Shown here: one piece after another, positions 54,183-64,000 of the stretch | Numbering within the stretch: the first letter of the stretch is position 1 | Layout of the letters: each line of letters opens with the position of its first letter | DNA from: Rhea pennata | Lineage: Eukaryota > Chordata > Aves > Rheiformes > Rheidae | Length of the DNA: 64,000 nucleotides | NCBI RefSeq assembly: GCF_028389875.1 | Contig: NC_084669.1 | Coordinates: 28,508,567-28,572,566 of the forward strand | Direction: 5' to 3' | Position numbers and translations under genes: made by a program | The notes under the pieces: generated by a model | Databases searched by the model: none | Seen by the model: only the letters and a program-made list of their open reading frames with translations | What the model was told of the DNA's origin: nothing

Positions 54183-56859
54183 TGAGCTTCAGGTTGCCTT
54201 AATAAACAGCACCTAAAAAGAAATGAAGCTGCTAGTTGCAGACGCTCTGCTGTTCTCTCTTCAGCCTCTTCCCTTGCATTTCAATGAACCAGATGTATCA
54301 GGGCTCAGCCTAAGCTGTTAGTGTTTGAATAATCCTGGCTGCTGTTCCGCGCAGGCATCCTTCAGAGCGGCTCGCTGGATGGCGTTTGCTTAGCAGGGGG
54401 ACTTCAGTACCACTGTGCAGAACTGCTTCTTTCATGCCCCTGCTTATTTAAATAGCAGAACATGCACACTTTTGAGCCATTTTCTGTCACTGAGCAGAAA
54501 CCAAAGAATCCAGTTAATCACTGACTGGGTAAGGCATGGTTAAACTGAAGAGTCCTGTTGACTAAGCTTAGTGATCTCCTATCAACACTAAAACTGAGTA
54601 GGTGTGAAATTAACATTAGAGTGATGCTGGCCTGTGACAATGATAATGATGATGATCATAATAATAAAAAAATATGTGATGTGAGAACTTGCTCATTAAC
54701 CAGTCAAAACTTTTTGTAGACAAACCAAATGCGCAAGGGATTAATACTTGGTTTTTGCTCCCCCTCCCCCCTTCTTGTAACTAAGAATTAGGAGAAAAAC
54801 AGGTCTGGATCAGACAAGACTTAAGCCCAAAGAATAGCCGGGTAACGGCTGGAAGTGCTGGGAGGGAACAGGCTATAGCTTTTTAGGTATGCCGAAGGAG
54901 ATTTTAAGCCTTGACGCAAGGACATTGCTGCATTACAGCACCACATTTTGAGTTACATTGTGGTCATTCCAAACGCTGGAGTCAGGATGGTCTCTGGTAT
55001 GAGTCAGAAGCAGTTATCAAAAAATTGTCATTAGTATGACTTTGTGTTTGAAAAGTATGTAAGGAAAGCAGATAATAACAAGGAATTTCCCTATGTTACA
55101 AATAAGCAGGGAAACTGGCTAGATTCTGTTCTCTTATCTGCATTATGTTTATGTAAACTGACCTTGTTTCCTGTTCAGGTTCTTGGATTATGCATGTTTC
55201 TAGATCTAAGATACTGTCATCCCTGGAACTAAATACGGTGCTAGAAGAATAAAACAATCTTTTTTTTTTTTTTTTTTTTAATCTTTTTCCAATTATTTCT
55301 GCAGATGTGTAGTTGGTTATATTTGTTCATCAGTAGTATTCTGGAGCTAGTTTCAAGGATGGAACTGGAAAGGAGTTTCCTCCCTGAAAGTCTGGGGCAA
55401 CAAGGGTCTGAAACAAAAGCTAGGAGTTCTTACTAGTTTTTACTAGTTTTAATTTCTGAATTCTAACAACAACTGGTTGTGGTGATAAAGTGTGTGTGTG
55501 TGTCCATGGTTTTTTGCCAGTCATGGTTCAAAAGTTAAATATTTTCCTGTATATATGGAAAAAACACTTTGTCTTGTACAAAAGTATACACAGATGGCAA
55601 TACCTACCAAAATAGCATATCAAGGAACAGAGTTTTGCAAATGGCTCTGGAAAAAATTCAATTCTTGGTGTTGCTTAACCCCAAAGTTGGGTCACTTTTC
55701 AAGTGTACAGCCCTTTTTAACACATAATTGTTGCGTTGTAAATGTACAGTGACTTTTTTTACTGCCAAAACTCCTGTCACTCTTATATCAATTATTGCTC
55801 ACAGTTGGATCTTGAAATTTGTCCATTATGCAGGGCTAAGCTCGCTTTCCTGCATCCTCATAAGTGATACTACCTCACAGGAATGCGGCTGTCAGCCCTT
55901 TCTAGGCTTGTGAAACATGCACAAGGGTCAGGATAGGGGTTTGGGAGCTTTCTCGGGGGAGCATGGCTTGTGTTTAATAAAACTGCTACCGAACTAGAGG
56001 CACTAGTGCACAACAAGCAGTATGAGCCAGCACATGCAATAGCTTCCATTGCAGTGTTATTTGTTCTGACTAGTGGGTGTGAGTTTAAGTGGTTTGTTCC
56101 TGATGTGATTTCTGCAAGATCTGCTTTAGTAAAAGTGGAAACTTTATAGAAGTTGCTGTCCAGGATATGTCTGCAATGTTAGGTCACTGTGCCTAATGAA
56201 ATGGTTGAAAGTCTACATTATTTTTGTCTGCAGGGATAAATACTGCTCAGATTTTGGTTCCTTCCTTGTCTTGGCTCTAATGTGGAACTATAAGGGAAAA
56301 CATTACCTGTTACACTGATACACATTATGAAAAAGAATATATATATAGGAGTCAAAATATCTATGTGTACATACATGTATGTGTGTATATATATACACAC
56401 ACACTTTTAAAAGTTTCTGCAATATATTTGCAGCAATCACTGTGTATTGTAAATTAGAAAAAAGACTTTTACTCTACACTTTTTTTTTTAAAGAAACCAA
56501 TGTTGTAATTTAATAATTTAAAGTACTGACTAACAAGGAGGTCTTCTTGTTAGAGGCTCTGTATTATATACATATACTTATATCCCCTTTCTCCTCATTG
56601 TATTTGAGCACTTAAATCATTAATATTTTTATTAGTCCAGTAGCAGATATCTTGTAATATTCTTGATGTAGGTCAGGAGCAGAACTGGAATGTAATCTAC
56701 ACCTTTTTTTCCAGTTCAGTGCAGAGGTATACAGATCATCTCCAGTCAAACCAACAAAGACCATTTACTGTGTGGATTTAGTTGTTCTAAGCCAGTTCCT
56801 CCTCATCTGCTTTCATAAATGTTCAACAGTTAGAGCTGCTTTCTTCTTTTACTTTCCAG
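54182..56859 (+). other. PRXL2A: PRXL2A intron before the first shared coding exon
   Basis: AT-rich. It has a TG/TA/CA simple repeat near 56378-56404 and a T run at 55260-55279. No exon recognised. Confidence 0.75.
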
Positions 56860-57039
56860 AAATGTCCTTCCTGCCTGACATCGGGCTCTTCACTATGGGC
56901 ATGTGGTCTGTTGGCCTTGGAGCCATTGGTGCAGCTGTAACAGGGATCATCCTTGCTAACACTGACTTGTTTTTGTCCAAGCCAGAAAAGGCTACACTGG
57001 AGTTTTTAGAGGAGATAGAGCTAAAAACTTTGGTACCAG
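56860..57039 (+). CDS. PRXL2A: PRXL2A coding exon 1
   Basis: After CTTTCCAG the exon begins with AA and the ATG at 56862-56864. It encodes MSFLPDIGLFTMGMWSVG, the hydrophobic segment, LSKPEKATLEFLEEIELKTL and VP, ending in phase 1 before GTAAGA. Confidence 0.95.
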
Positions 57040-58608
57040 GTAAGATTCTGTGCATTTGAGCCCTCATTCTTTGATTGGGTTTATTTAAGAACCTTTGTAA
57101 GACTAGGATTGGAAACTCTGAAGAAGAGTGAAGTGTGTTCAGAAGGGTTAAGTTTCCCTACATGAGGGTTACCTATAAGGGAGACAGAATTTCATGCAGA
57201 CCATACTGTCTGTCTCAAGGATTTTTCTTAGTCTTTCCCAGTTACAGGAAGTAGATGGGTGTCCTTGATAGGAGATGTTTCTGGTAAAGGAAAAGCCATT
57301 ACAACTGTTATTTCTGGAAGGTCCTTGTTTTAAATAAAAATAGAATACAGTTGTGAAACTTGACACACACCTAGAAGTCAATAAAGCATTTAGTACTCCG
57401 TTACGCATATAAAAATTTCTCTGATAGAACTTTATTTGAATGTGGAATTCTCTGCAATGCTTTGTTTTCGTCCTTAAAGCATTAATCACTGTAAGCAAGA
57501 GTGGCTGGTATTACTGTTCATGCTGTTTGTCCTGTATAAACAGAACAAAGAACATTCAAGGCTGGTGAACTATGGAAGAAGAATGGTGCAGTGATCATGG
57601 CTGTGCGAAGACCTGGATGATTTTTGTGCAGAGAGGTACTTGATGGGTTTGGGGATTAATTAGGAAGAGTTGAGCCCTACTTACATAGTTCCCCTTTAGA
57701 TAAAGGCAGGGGGTAAATAGAACAGTCATCAAATATATCTGAAGCATCTGAAAGATCTTGTTTCCCAGCCCAAACTGGATTCCAGCTAACAACATATTTA
57801 GTTTAAGTTTTCTTTGCAGCTGGCCTAGGTTCTGAGCATTTTCCTACTGAAGGCAATTGGTATCTGATTTTTACATCTGCCAGGAATTTTTACATCTGCC
57901 CATAATAATTTGGGATGGAGACTACACAATTCCAATTGGTGGTGAGTCAAGTGAGCTAGTTGTATTCCATATGTTCAAAATAAAACTCTGTGAGCCAGGT
58001 AGTTTTTGGTCAAAAGGAGCCCAAAATTGGACTGGCAGAAATCCATCAGACAAAGCTCATCAGCAAAACTCTGCAGAGAGGTGAGCATAAAGTGGAGTCC
58101 ATCACTCTTCGGATGTTAGATGGGAGGCAGGAATGTAAAGAGTCAGAAGACAAGGAGAATGTGTTACAGAAACTCACTGATTCTTCCCAGTCTCTGCGAA
58201 GTGTTACTACTCCATCCCAAGGCAAGTTGGGAAACAAAGTTTGATCCTTAAGTTGGTATTGGGTTTCTTGAGTGTAGGTGGGAAGAGAGACTTAAAATAT
58301 GATTTGAATGTAAAATATTCCTGGAAACAGCCATAACTTGCACCTTGCCCCCCCCCCCCCTTTTTTTTAGTTACTGGGAAGAATAGCTATTATCTTATTA
58401 TTCACTACTCTGTAATATTAAATAATTAATACTGCCATCACTTAAGTGATCTGTTCCCATCAGTAATAATACCTTAAGTATGTGTAAAACCCATGGAAGG
58501 TGAAAGATTAAACTTCTCTGCTTATTTGAACAGGTATAGCATAGGTAAGAAGAGAATGTGCTACCTACCAGTCTGACTGCCTTCTGGATGCAGTCAGACA
58601 GGAATCCA

Positions 58609-58644
<36 letters not shown>

Positions 58645-61600
58645 TGCTAGCTTCCTAAGTAATAGTAAAGAGTCTATTTGAATGAAATATTTCTTTCAGG
58701 AAAAAAAACGGAGAGGAAGAAATTTAATTTTTAGGATTTTATTTCTGGTTCAAAACCAAGTATTTAACAGAGACAGTTACTCTGCTGCTCAGCTAGTTAT
58801 GACAAAGAATTGTTGTGTATTTTAATGGTGAAAATGTTTAAAAAGCTTTTAAAATGTCTAAACTGAAGTTATTGGATTGTTAAATGCTCAAACATTTTCG
58901 TGAGTTGACTCTTTCCCCTTATCCAAGGAGTAGTCACCTTTTATTGTCCATTAGTGTTTCTCTGCAGTAGGAGAGCTGCTCCTATCCCAGCTATCACTGG
59001 TTCTGAGCGGGTAGAATGCTTCAATACAGGTGACTGAGTATGTCTGTCAATCTGTGGGCAGTAGGTTTTTGTTTTTCCACAAAAGACAAAGTACACTCGG
59101 TTCGCACTATCTTACACCTTGGAAAGGATACTGAACTTTGTCTTTATCGAAAGCACCAAGAAAGTATATGTACTTCCCTGGCCACAGTGATGGGGTTGAA
59201 AAGTGGCCATTTTACCTCATAGACCACAAAGCTGTTATTGATGGTAGGGAGGTTTCCATTATCCACTGCAAAGGATGTCATAAGTCCTAGTAAAATGACT
59301 GCTTTGCACCATTGAAAATCAAGGCCTGTAGATTTAAGAAATATGGAGTCTTTTATCTTTATCTTCTGTATCCTAAATCATCAGATTTCTTTTTTTTTTT
59401 TTTCTTTTTTTTTTTTTTTTTAATTACTTAAGATTAGTCCTGTTGAATACAAACTCCTATTTCTCAGTTTGGATCCAGCCATGTAGTGATCCAGTACTCT
59501 AGCCATTGTGAAAATGCTGTGGACTTGTCAGATATTGTAGGTGAAACTAAGCTCAAGCAGTCTAATGTAGCAGAAGAACCACAATTGACTTGTGAAAGGG
59601 ACAAACTGAGCTGGGAATTGTTCTTTTGTGTTGTGCCTGCCTTCGTGGAGAAAGTAAATATTCTGCTAGGGTATTCTGCTAGTAAGTATTCTGCTTGTTT
59701 GTTTTTTACAAAAGCAAGAAAAACAAACAGTTTCACTTGACTAGATGAAAGGGTCAGAGCCCTCTTTTACCAATCTTAATGAGAAAGCAAGTAACTGTAC
59801 AGCTGTTACTGTGTGCAAGAATTTGCCCACCAAAAGAGATTGCTTTGCTTTCTGTTACTGTATCATTTTAAAATAGCAGTAAAGAAAAACAAGTTAGATG
59901 TAGTCTCAGGATGCTCTTTGAAGTATGATCTCTTGAGGATTTTAAATGCAAGTGTGCTCTTCCTTCATTCCTGCTTTCTCTCCTCCTAAAAGCCAAGAGA
60001 GAAGACACAAACACTCCCTTCCCTCACTGCCCCATCAAACTGCTGGAATGCCTTTTTCCAAAAGGCTAATCAAGGTTAGATGGTATCCCTGTCTCTGGAG
60101 AGCTTTCTGGTCTTACAGAGGACCCACAGCACTAGCCTGTAGCACCCTTTCCCAGACATGTAGGCTGTCACAATACATTTTTTTTTCTAATTGATTATTA
60201 GAGTTCTGAACTATAAAAAAAATCCAGGATAAAATTGCAGTTAAAACCTATTAAAGAAGATCATAAAGCATTTTTTTCAGGGAAAACCAAAAATAATTAG
60301 CAGATATGACATAAGCAGAAAGGAAAGGAAAGATCTAATAAGCTATGAGCCTTGAAGACTCTCATTTTCACTACTCACTGGTTGCTTATGATGCTGATTC
60401 ATCCTTTTCTGTTTCCTCTAGAAAAGATCATCAGTATTGGAATCCTTCTTTTACCTTTTTCACCTATTGATGTCTTTTTCTAATATCTTTTCTCTTACTC
60501 GTTAGCCCTGTGTGTGTGCTACTGTTACTCAGCAAATTTTAGATACCTAGCAAGCCTTTGTTAAGGCATTTTTTTCAGTTATCTGACTGGGAGCATTCAT
60601 GTAAACTGTGTCCTTTTTTGTGTGTCTGTGGAGTTCTTTGTGGGAATTTCATCCAGAAAAAGTGACCTGTCTCTATATAAGGTGAGAAGAAACACATTTA
60701 CCATGGACACTCTTTGATTTTTTGGAAATTTCACAGGCCTCTTGCTCTGTACAAACTGGGTCAGTTATGTTTCCTTCAGGAGAACAAAAAAGTGAACAGC
60801 TGAATGGTGATGCTTTGTATGCATACACACCAGAAAAGCTGTATTGTTTCTGGGATACAGAAGATGTGTAAAGAAATTCTTTGATCATTTTCACTGAGCG
60901 AGCTTGGAAGGGAAATGCATCTTCAGTCCTTTATCTATTCTAAATTTGTGTAGCGTGCTCTGGCATAGAGCCCTCAAAGTGCTTTCAAAGAAGGCTAATA
61001 AGGATGCATTTCTACTTGGAAAAAAAGGATGTGAAATTCTGGCCTGGCAAAATTAAATGATATGCAGGCAGTATCTTTCATTGTCTTGTAAACACTTAAA
61101 AGCTGTTGAAGTCCCAGCACAGGCAAGGTAAATCTAAAGCTTTGAATTAAAACTACGTTTTCTCCAGGATTTTACTAGTATCAAGTAAATGCTCAAAAAT
61201 TCTTCTTCCTCTTTGCCTAGTGAAGACAATTCTAGAAACAGAGCTAGCTTGAGTATCTGATTTACAGACCTATTTCTGTTTTGCACCTCAAACTAGAATT
61301 TACATATATTTCTGACACTCAGAAATTCAAGATGAAGCTTGTTAACCTCTATTCATTGCCTGAAATGTTTTAGGGTTTTGTTTTTTCTTTTTTTCCCCTT
61401 TCTTAGGAGGCTTCTGAGCTTTCCTCTCTAAAACCTCAGCTGTCCAAGCTGGGTGTCCCTCTTTATGCTGTTGTGAAAGAGAAGATAGGGACTGAAGTGG
61501 AGGATTTTCAGCATTATTTCAAAGGAGAAATCTTTCTGGATGAAAAGGTATAATGAAGTCAGTCTTTTATCTCTTTTTGTTTAAAAAAAAAAAAAAAAGC

Positions 61601-63011
61601 TTACAGATGTTCTCTTTAAAGAGCTTCTATTAGTATAGATAGAGTGTGGTCTGAATAGAAAAGGATTTAGTAACATTGTAGTTTAGTAAGTTAATAAGCT
61701 TTGCTTTTCTATATATATCATACTCAGCTTACAAGCTGTTCTCTAGCTGTGTGTTGATAACATGTTGTTGCAGGATTATTCTTCCCCTCCCCTTTAATAG
61801 GTAAACAGTATGTCCTCTTAATATTTATTCCTTGCTTCCACTGGCTGTGTGACTTGCTGATGCTTATGATGTGTAAGCCAAGGTCTAAAGATGGAATGCA
61901 TAATTAATTCATCATGTACAGCCCAAATTGCAGTGATTGTGGCTTGTCCCAGCACACAGGCATATGCTGTACTGCCAGTCTCATGTCCTACAAAACCTTG
62001 GGTCTGCTTCACTCCTGAAATCAGAAGGGAGGTTTAGAAATTGTTCGTCATCTGAAAGAAGAGGAATATCTAATATTCAACTAATATTCAAAAGCAACTG
62101 GAAAGAACTTTTGTTTTCCTTCCCCACACGTTTGAAAGAAGTAGGACGACTTAAAAAAAAAAAAAAAAAGGAAAAAAAAAAGGGCTGATAGTTGCAAGAC
62201 TTGGCACCACAGTATCTCTTTACCAGCATTTTTACTGCCATGCCATTCTTCAGCAAAGCCATTTATACCAAAGCACCTTTGTTATCAGCAGCATGGATGT
62301 AGATGTATACAATACTAAGATACCTGTGGATTGGTTGAAAAAAACGTATGAATGGTGGCAATAACGTCAGTGTAGAAAGTAAGGCTCTGGCTGTGTGGAA
62401 AGTAAGTTATGCTGTAATGTGTAACAGAGATCAGTTCAGGTGCAGTTTATTTTCAGCTCTCTGCCTATTCAGCTTTTCTGTGTTGGAACCCTTCTTGGAT
62501 ATAGGTTTGGATGGTTGAATTTAATTTGGGAGGAAAAGTTCTTTTAATTTGCTTTGCTTGTTTGTTTGCTTGCTAAGATTTTTTTCTTTCACTGCAGAAA
62601 AGCTTCTATGGTCCTCGCAGACGAAAAATGATGATGTCAGGCTTCTTCCGCTTTGGAGTGTGGCAGAATTTCTTTCGTGCTTGGAAAAATGGATTTAGTG
62701 GTAACCTGGAAGGAGAAGGATTCACGCTGGGAGGAGTGTATGTGATTGGGGCAGAAAGACAGGTACTGCAGGCCTTTTAGAAGGCTTTCATGTTTCCTGA
62801 GAGACTAAAGGCTTTTTTTGTGGAGTTGTTCAGTTGATGATCATTTGAACTCCTTCTGCTGTGCAGAGACTAGGATCAGTGTATGAATTTCCTTCTTTTT
62901 GTCTCTGATTAGGGTGTTCTACTGGAGCATCGTGAGAAGGAATTTGGAGACAAAGTCAGCCTTCCCTCTGTTCTTGAAGCTGCTGAGAAGATAAAACCAC
63001 AAGCTTCATAA
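56862..63011 (+). CDS. PRXL2A: Peroxiredoxin-like 2A, selenoprotein U, 5 coding exons with in-frame UGA = Sec
   Basis: PRXL2A (FAM213A, PAMM, SelU) is a thioredoxin-fold redox protein. Coding exons are 56862-57039, 57544-57635, 61407-61547, 62598-62762 and 62913-63011, giving 224 aa. Residues 9-31 form a hydrophobic, probably membrane or signal segment (GMWSVGLGAIGAAVTGIILA). The active site is R-R-P-G-U-F-L-C (residues 81-88): codon 85, TGA at 57618-57620, lies exactly where mammals have the first Cys of CxxC. Downstream, GVPLYAVVKEKIGTEVEDF, FFRFGVWQNFFRAW and LLEHREKEFGDKVSLPS match the family to the end, so the TGA is not a terminator. The 3' UTR holds a SECIS. The gene is complete; its 5' non-coding exon(s) are probably in the CpG islands upstream. 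Confidence 0.97.
57040..57543 (+). other. PRXL2A: PRXL2A intron between coding exons 1 and 2
   Basis: No element recognised. Confidence 0.9.
57544..57635 (+). CDS. PRXL2A: PRXL2A coding exon 2 with the selenocysteine codon
   Basis: Encodes EQRTFKAGELWKKNGAVIMA, VRRPG, then TGA (57618-57620) and FLCRE. The acceptor is TAAACAG and the donor GAG|GTACTT. Simple gene prediction would stop at the TGA and lose the rest of the protein. Confidence 0.96.
57618..57620 (+). other. PRXL2A: UGA selenocysteine codon (Sec85) of the UxxC motif
   Basis: In-frame TGA between GGA (Gly) and TTT (Phe). The reading frame continues with conserved family sequence across this exon and three more exons, and a SECIS lies in the 3' UTR. 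Confidence 0.95.
57636..61406 (+). other. PRXL2A: PRXL2A intron between coding exons 2 and 3
   Basis: 3.8 kb. It holds a short direct duplication of TTTTTACATCTGCC (about 57869-57900), a C10 run near 58350, T30 at 58613-58642 and interrupted T runs at 59391-59421. Two open frames of about 84 codons (57990-58244, 59486-59740) have no known homolog that I recognise. Confidence 0.85.
58613..58642. repeat. T30 homopolymer
   Basis: Uninterrupted T run in a PRXL2A intron. Confidence 0.95.
61407..61547 (+). CDS. PRXL2A: PRXL2A coding exon 3
   Basis: 47 codons, EASELSSLKPQLSKLGVPLY to FKGEIFLDEK, flanked by TTTCTTAG and AAG|GTATAA. Confidence 0.97.
61548..62597 (+). other. PRXL2A: PRXL2A intron between coding exons 3 and 4
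   Basis: Contains A runs near 61582-61598 and 62152-62180. No exon recognised. Confidence 0.88.
62598..62762 (+). CDS. PRXL2A: PRXL2A coding exon 4
   Basis: 55 codons, KSFYGPRRRKMMMSGFFRFG to GGVYVIGAERQ, flanked by CTGCAG and CAG|GTACTG. Confidence 0.97.
62913..63011 (+). CDS. PRXL2A: PRXL2A coding exon 5 (stop codon)
   Basis: Encodes GVLLEHREKEFGDKVSLPS then VLEAAEKIKPQAS and TAA at 63009-63011. The acceptor is GATTAG. Confidence 0.97.
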   Translation, partial: GVLLEHREKEFGDKVSLPSVLEAAEKIKPQAS

Positions 63012-63229
63012 GCTTAAAAATAGTTGCACATGTTTCTGATCACAGCTTGAAATGTAGAATGTATCTGTTTCTTGAGCATGCAGTTTAATTGCTTCTTAAC
63101 TATTTAGTGATCAATGCAGTGGAAAGATTCTCCATCAAATGTAATAATTAATGAAAGGAAAACCCTTCTGAATTTTTTTGTTATTTTATCACCCTTCAGG
63201 TGGTCAGAGTTTCAACTTGTCTTTTGGAT

Positions 63230-63290
63230 CTGACTGTATTAATGAAAGGCTGGGTCTAAAATCTGACGTAGCCTAGATGTTTTCAGTCAG
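63230..63290 (+). promoter_or_regulatory. PRXL2A: SECIS element in the PRXL2A 3' UTR
   Basis: Lower helix CTGACTG (63230-63236) pairs perfectly with CAGTCAG (63284-63290). The core is ATGA (63242-63245) opposite AGAT (63275-63278), giving the U-U, G-A, A-G, A-A quartet. The upper helix AGGCTGGGTC (63247-63256) pairs with GACGTAGCCT (63265-63274), with one G-G mismatch and one G-U pair. The apical loop carries AAAA at 63258-63261. All hallmarks of a eukaryotic SECIS are present in order; it lies about 220 bases past the stop. It recruits SBP2 and the Sec-specific elongation factor. Confidence 0.93.
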
Positions 63291-63375
63291 AGACGGTCAG
63301 TTGAAACCTGTCTATCTAGGGGAGCAAAACCCTGCTAAGGCTGGAGTAACCAAGTATTAACTGAGGTTGAAGGAT

Positions 63376-63381
63376 AATAAA
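63376..63381 (+). terminator. PRXL2A: PRXL2A poly(A) signal
   Basis: AATAAA about 85 bases after the SECIS, followed by a GT-rich stretch. Cleavage near 63395-63410 keeps the SECIS in the mRNA. Confidence 0.75.
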
Positions 63382-63409
63382 AATGTATGTAAGTGAAATG
63401 TTGTCACTT

Positions 63410-64000
63410 TTCACTTGTTCGTGAACGTGTAAACACATCTGTGTCTCTAGGAAACTAAGTTCTGTCAGCCTAGATTATTCTGAGATTCTGCATTTGAGAC
63501 ATTGCCACTGTTATCAACTCAGTAAGTTTCCTGGTAGTTAACTTCTAGCTCTGGGTCTTTCAGTTCTTTGTGTGATTCTCTGTAAGGAAGATTAAAGACA
63601 TCTAATGTTGACTCTCAAAGTTAATTGTGATATCAGGGCAAGTTCCTTCTTGTAGTTAAGATTCTAAAAGCAAAGGGAACAATATGAGAGAGCACATGAG
63701 GTAGTGTTTCCATCCTAGCTTAATTTCTGTAATAGAATGGCTGGGGTGTTGCTTCTAGAAACAGATGAAGTATTGCACAATAGATCCTTGAGAACAATTA
63801 CTAGACATAGCCAGATAAATACTTAGATTGAAGGGTTAAAATTGTTAGTAAAAACATTCGAGGACAGCTTGAGTTTTCCAGATGTGCTGACATTTCAAAG
63901 TCTAAACACAATGTTAAAATTGTTCCTGTTAAATTGGGGCAGATTATCAAGTGACCCAGCAGACCCGTCAGCAGCTGAAGTATATAAAAGGCTAGGTATC
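63410..64000. other. Sequence past the PRXL2A 3' end
   Basis: No gene or repeat recognised up to the window edge. In human the next gene is TSPAN14, which is not reached here. Confidence 0.7.

Noticed and set aside
42588-56859. DYDC2, expected here from human gene order.
   Set aside because: No sequence like the DPY-30 motif (PIEYLAHW) was found on the plus strand in this interval; a diverged copy cannot be excluded by eye.
57618-57620. Reading the TGA as a nonsense mutation and PRXL2A as a pseudogene.
   Set aside because: Intact frame and splice sites on both sides, Sec known at this place in the family, and a good SECIS in the 3' UTR.

Overview
The window is nuclear DNA of a vertebrate, most likely a bird. 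Evidence: compact spliced genes with GT-AG introns and CpG-island promoters, a CR1 LINE 3' end of the avian/reptilian kind, and a selenocysteine-coding PRXL2A (selenoprotein U), a form known from birds and fish but replaced by cysteine in mammals. I cannot name the species. I rebuilt four protein-coding genes exon by exon; in each the phases close and the reading frame is intact.

Layout. (1) 70-18501, minus strand: MAT1A, methionine adenosyltransferase, nine coding exons, 396 aa, with a poly(A) signal at 70-75 and a possible TATA box at 18755-18761. (2) 18502-32981: about 14.5 kb with no gene I can support. (3) 32982-36187, minus: DYDC1, a DPY30-motif, coiled-coil axonemal protein, four coding exons, promoter probably in the CpG island at 37855-38285. 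(4) 39110-42587, plus: EXOSC3 (RRP40), RNA-exosome cap subunit, four exons, 258 aa, CpG island with tandem NRF1-type sites just before the start codon. (5) 42588-50300: no recognised gene. (6) 50330-51520 and 53810-54060: two CpG islands, each ending in strong GTGAGT donors, probably alternative first exons of PRXL2A. (7) 56860-63381, plus: PRXL2A/SelU, five coding exons, 224 aa, with an in-frame UGA at 57618-57620 read as selenocysteine 85, a SECIS element at 63230-63290 in the 3' UTR and a poly(A) signal at 63376-63381.

MAT1A, DYDC1 and PRXL2A are neighbours in the human 10q23 region, so the block is conserved. EXOSC3, on another chromosome in human, occupies the place and orientation where human has DYDC2. 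The genes do not form one pathway: they cover methionine/SAM metabolism, sperm and cilia structure, RNA processing and thiol/selenol redox control. The most notable items are the complete Sec codon plus SECIS system in PRXL2A, a possible second N-terminus of PRXL2A that would start with a myristoylation-type sequence, the EXOSC3 insertion in the block, and the loss in MAT1A of the NO-sensitive cysteine 121 known from rat.
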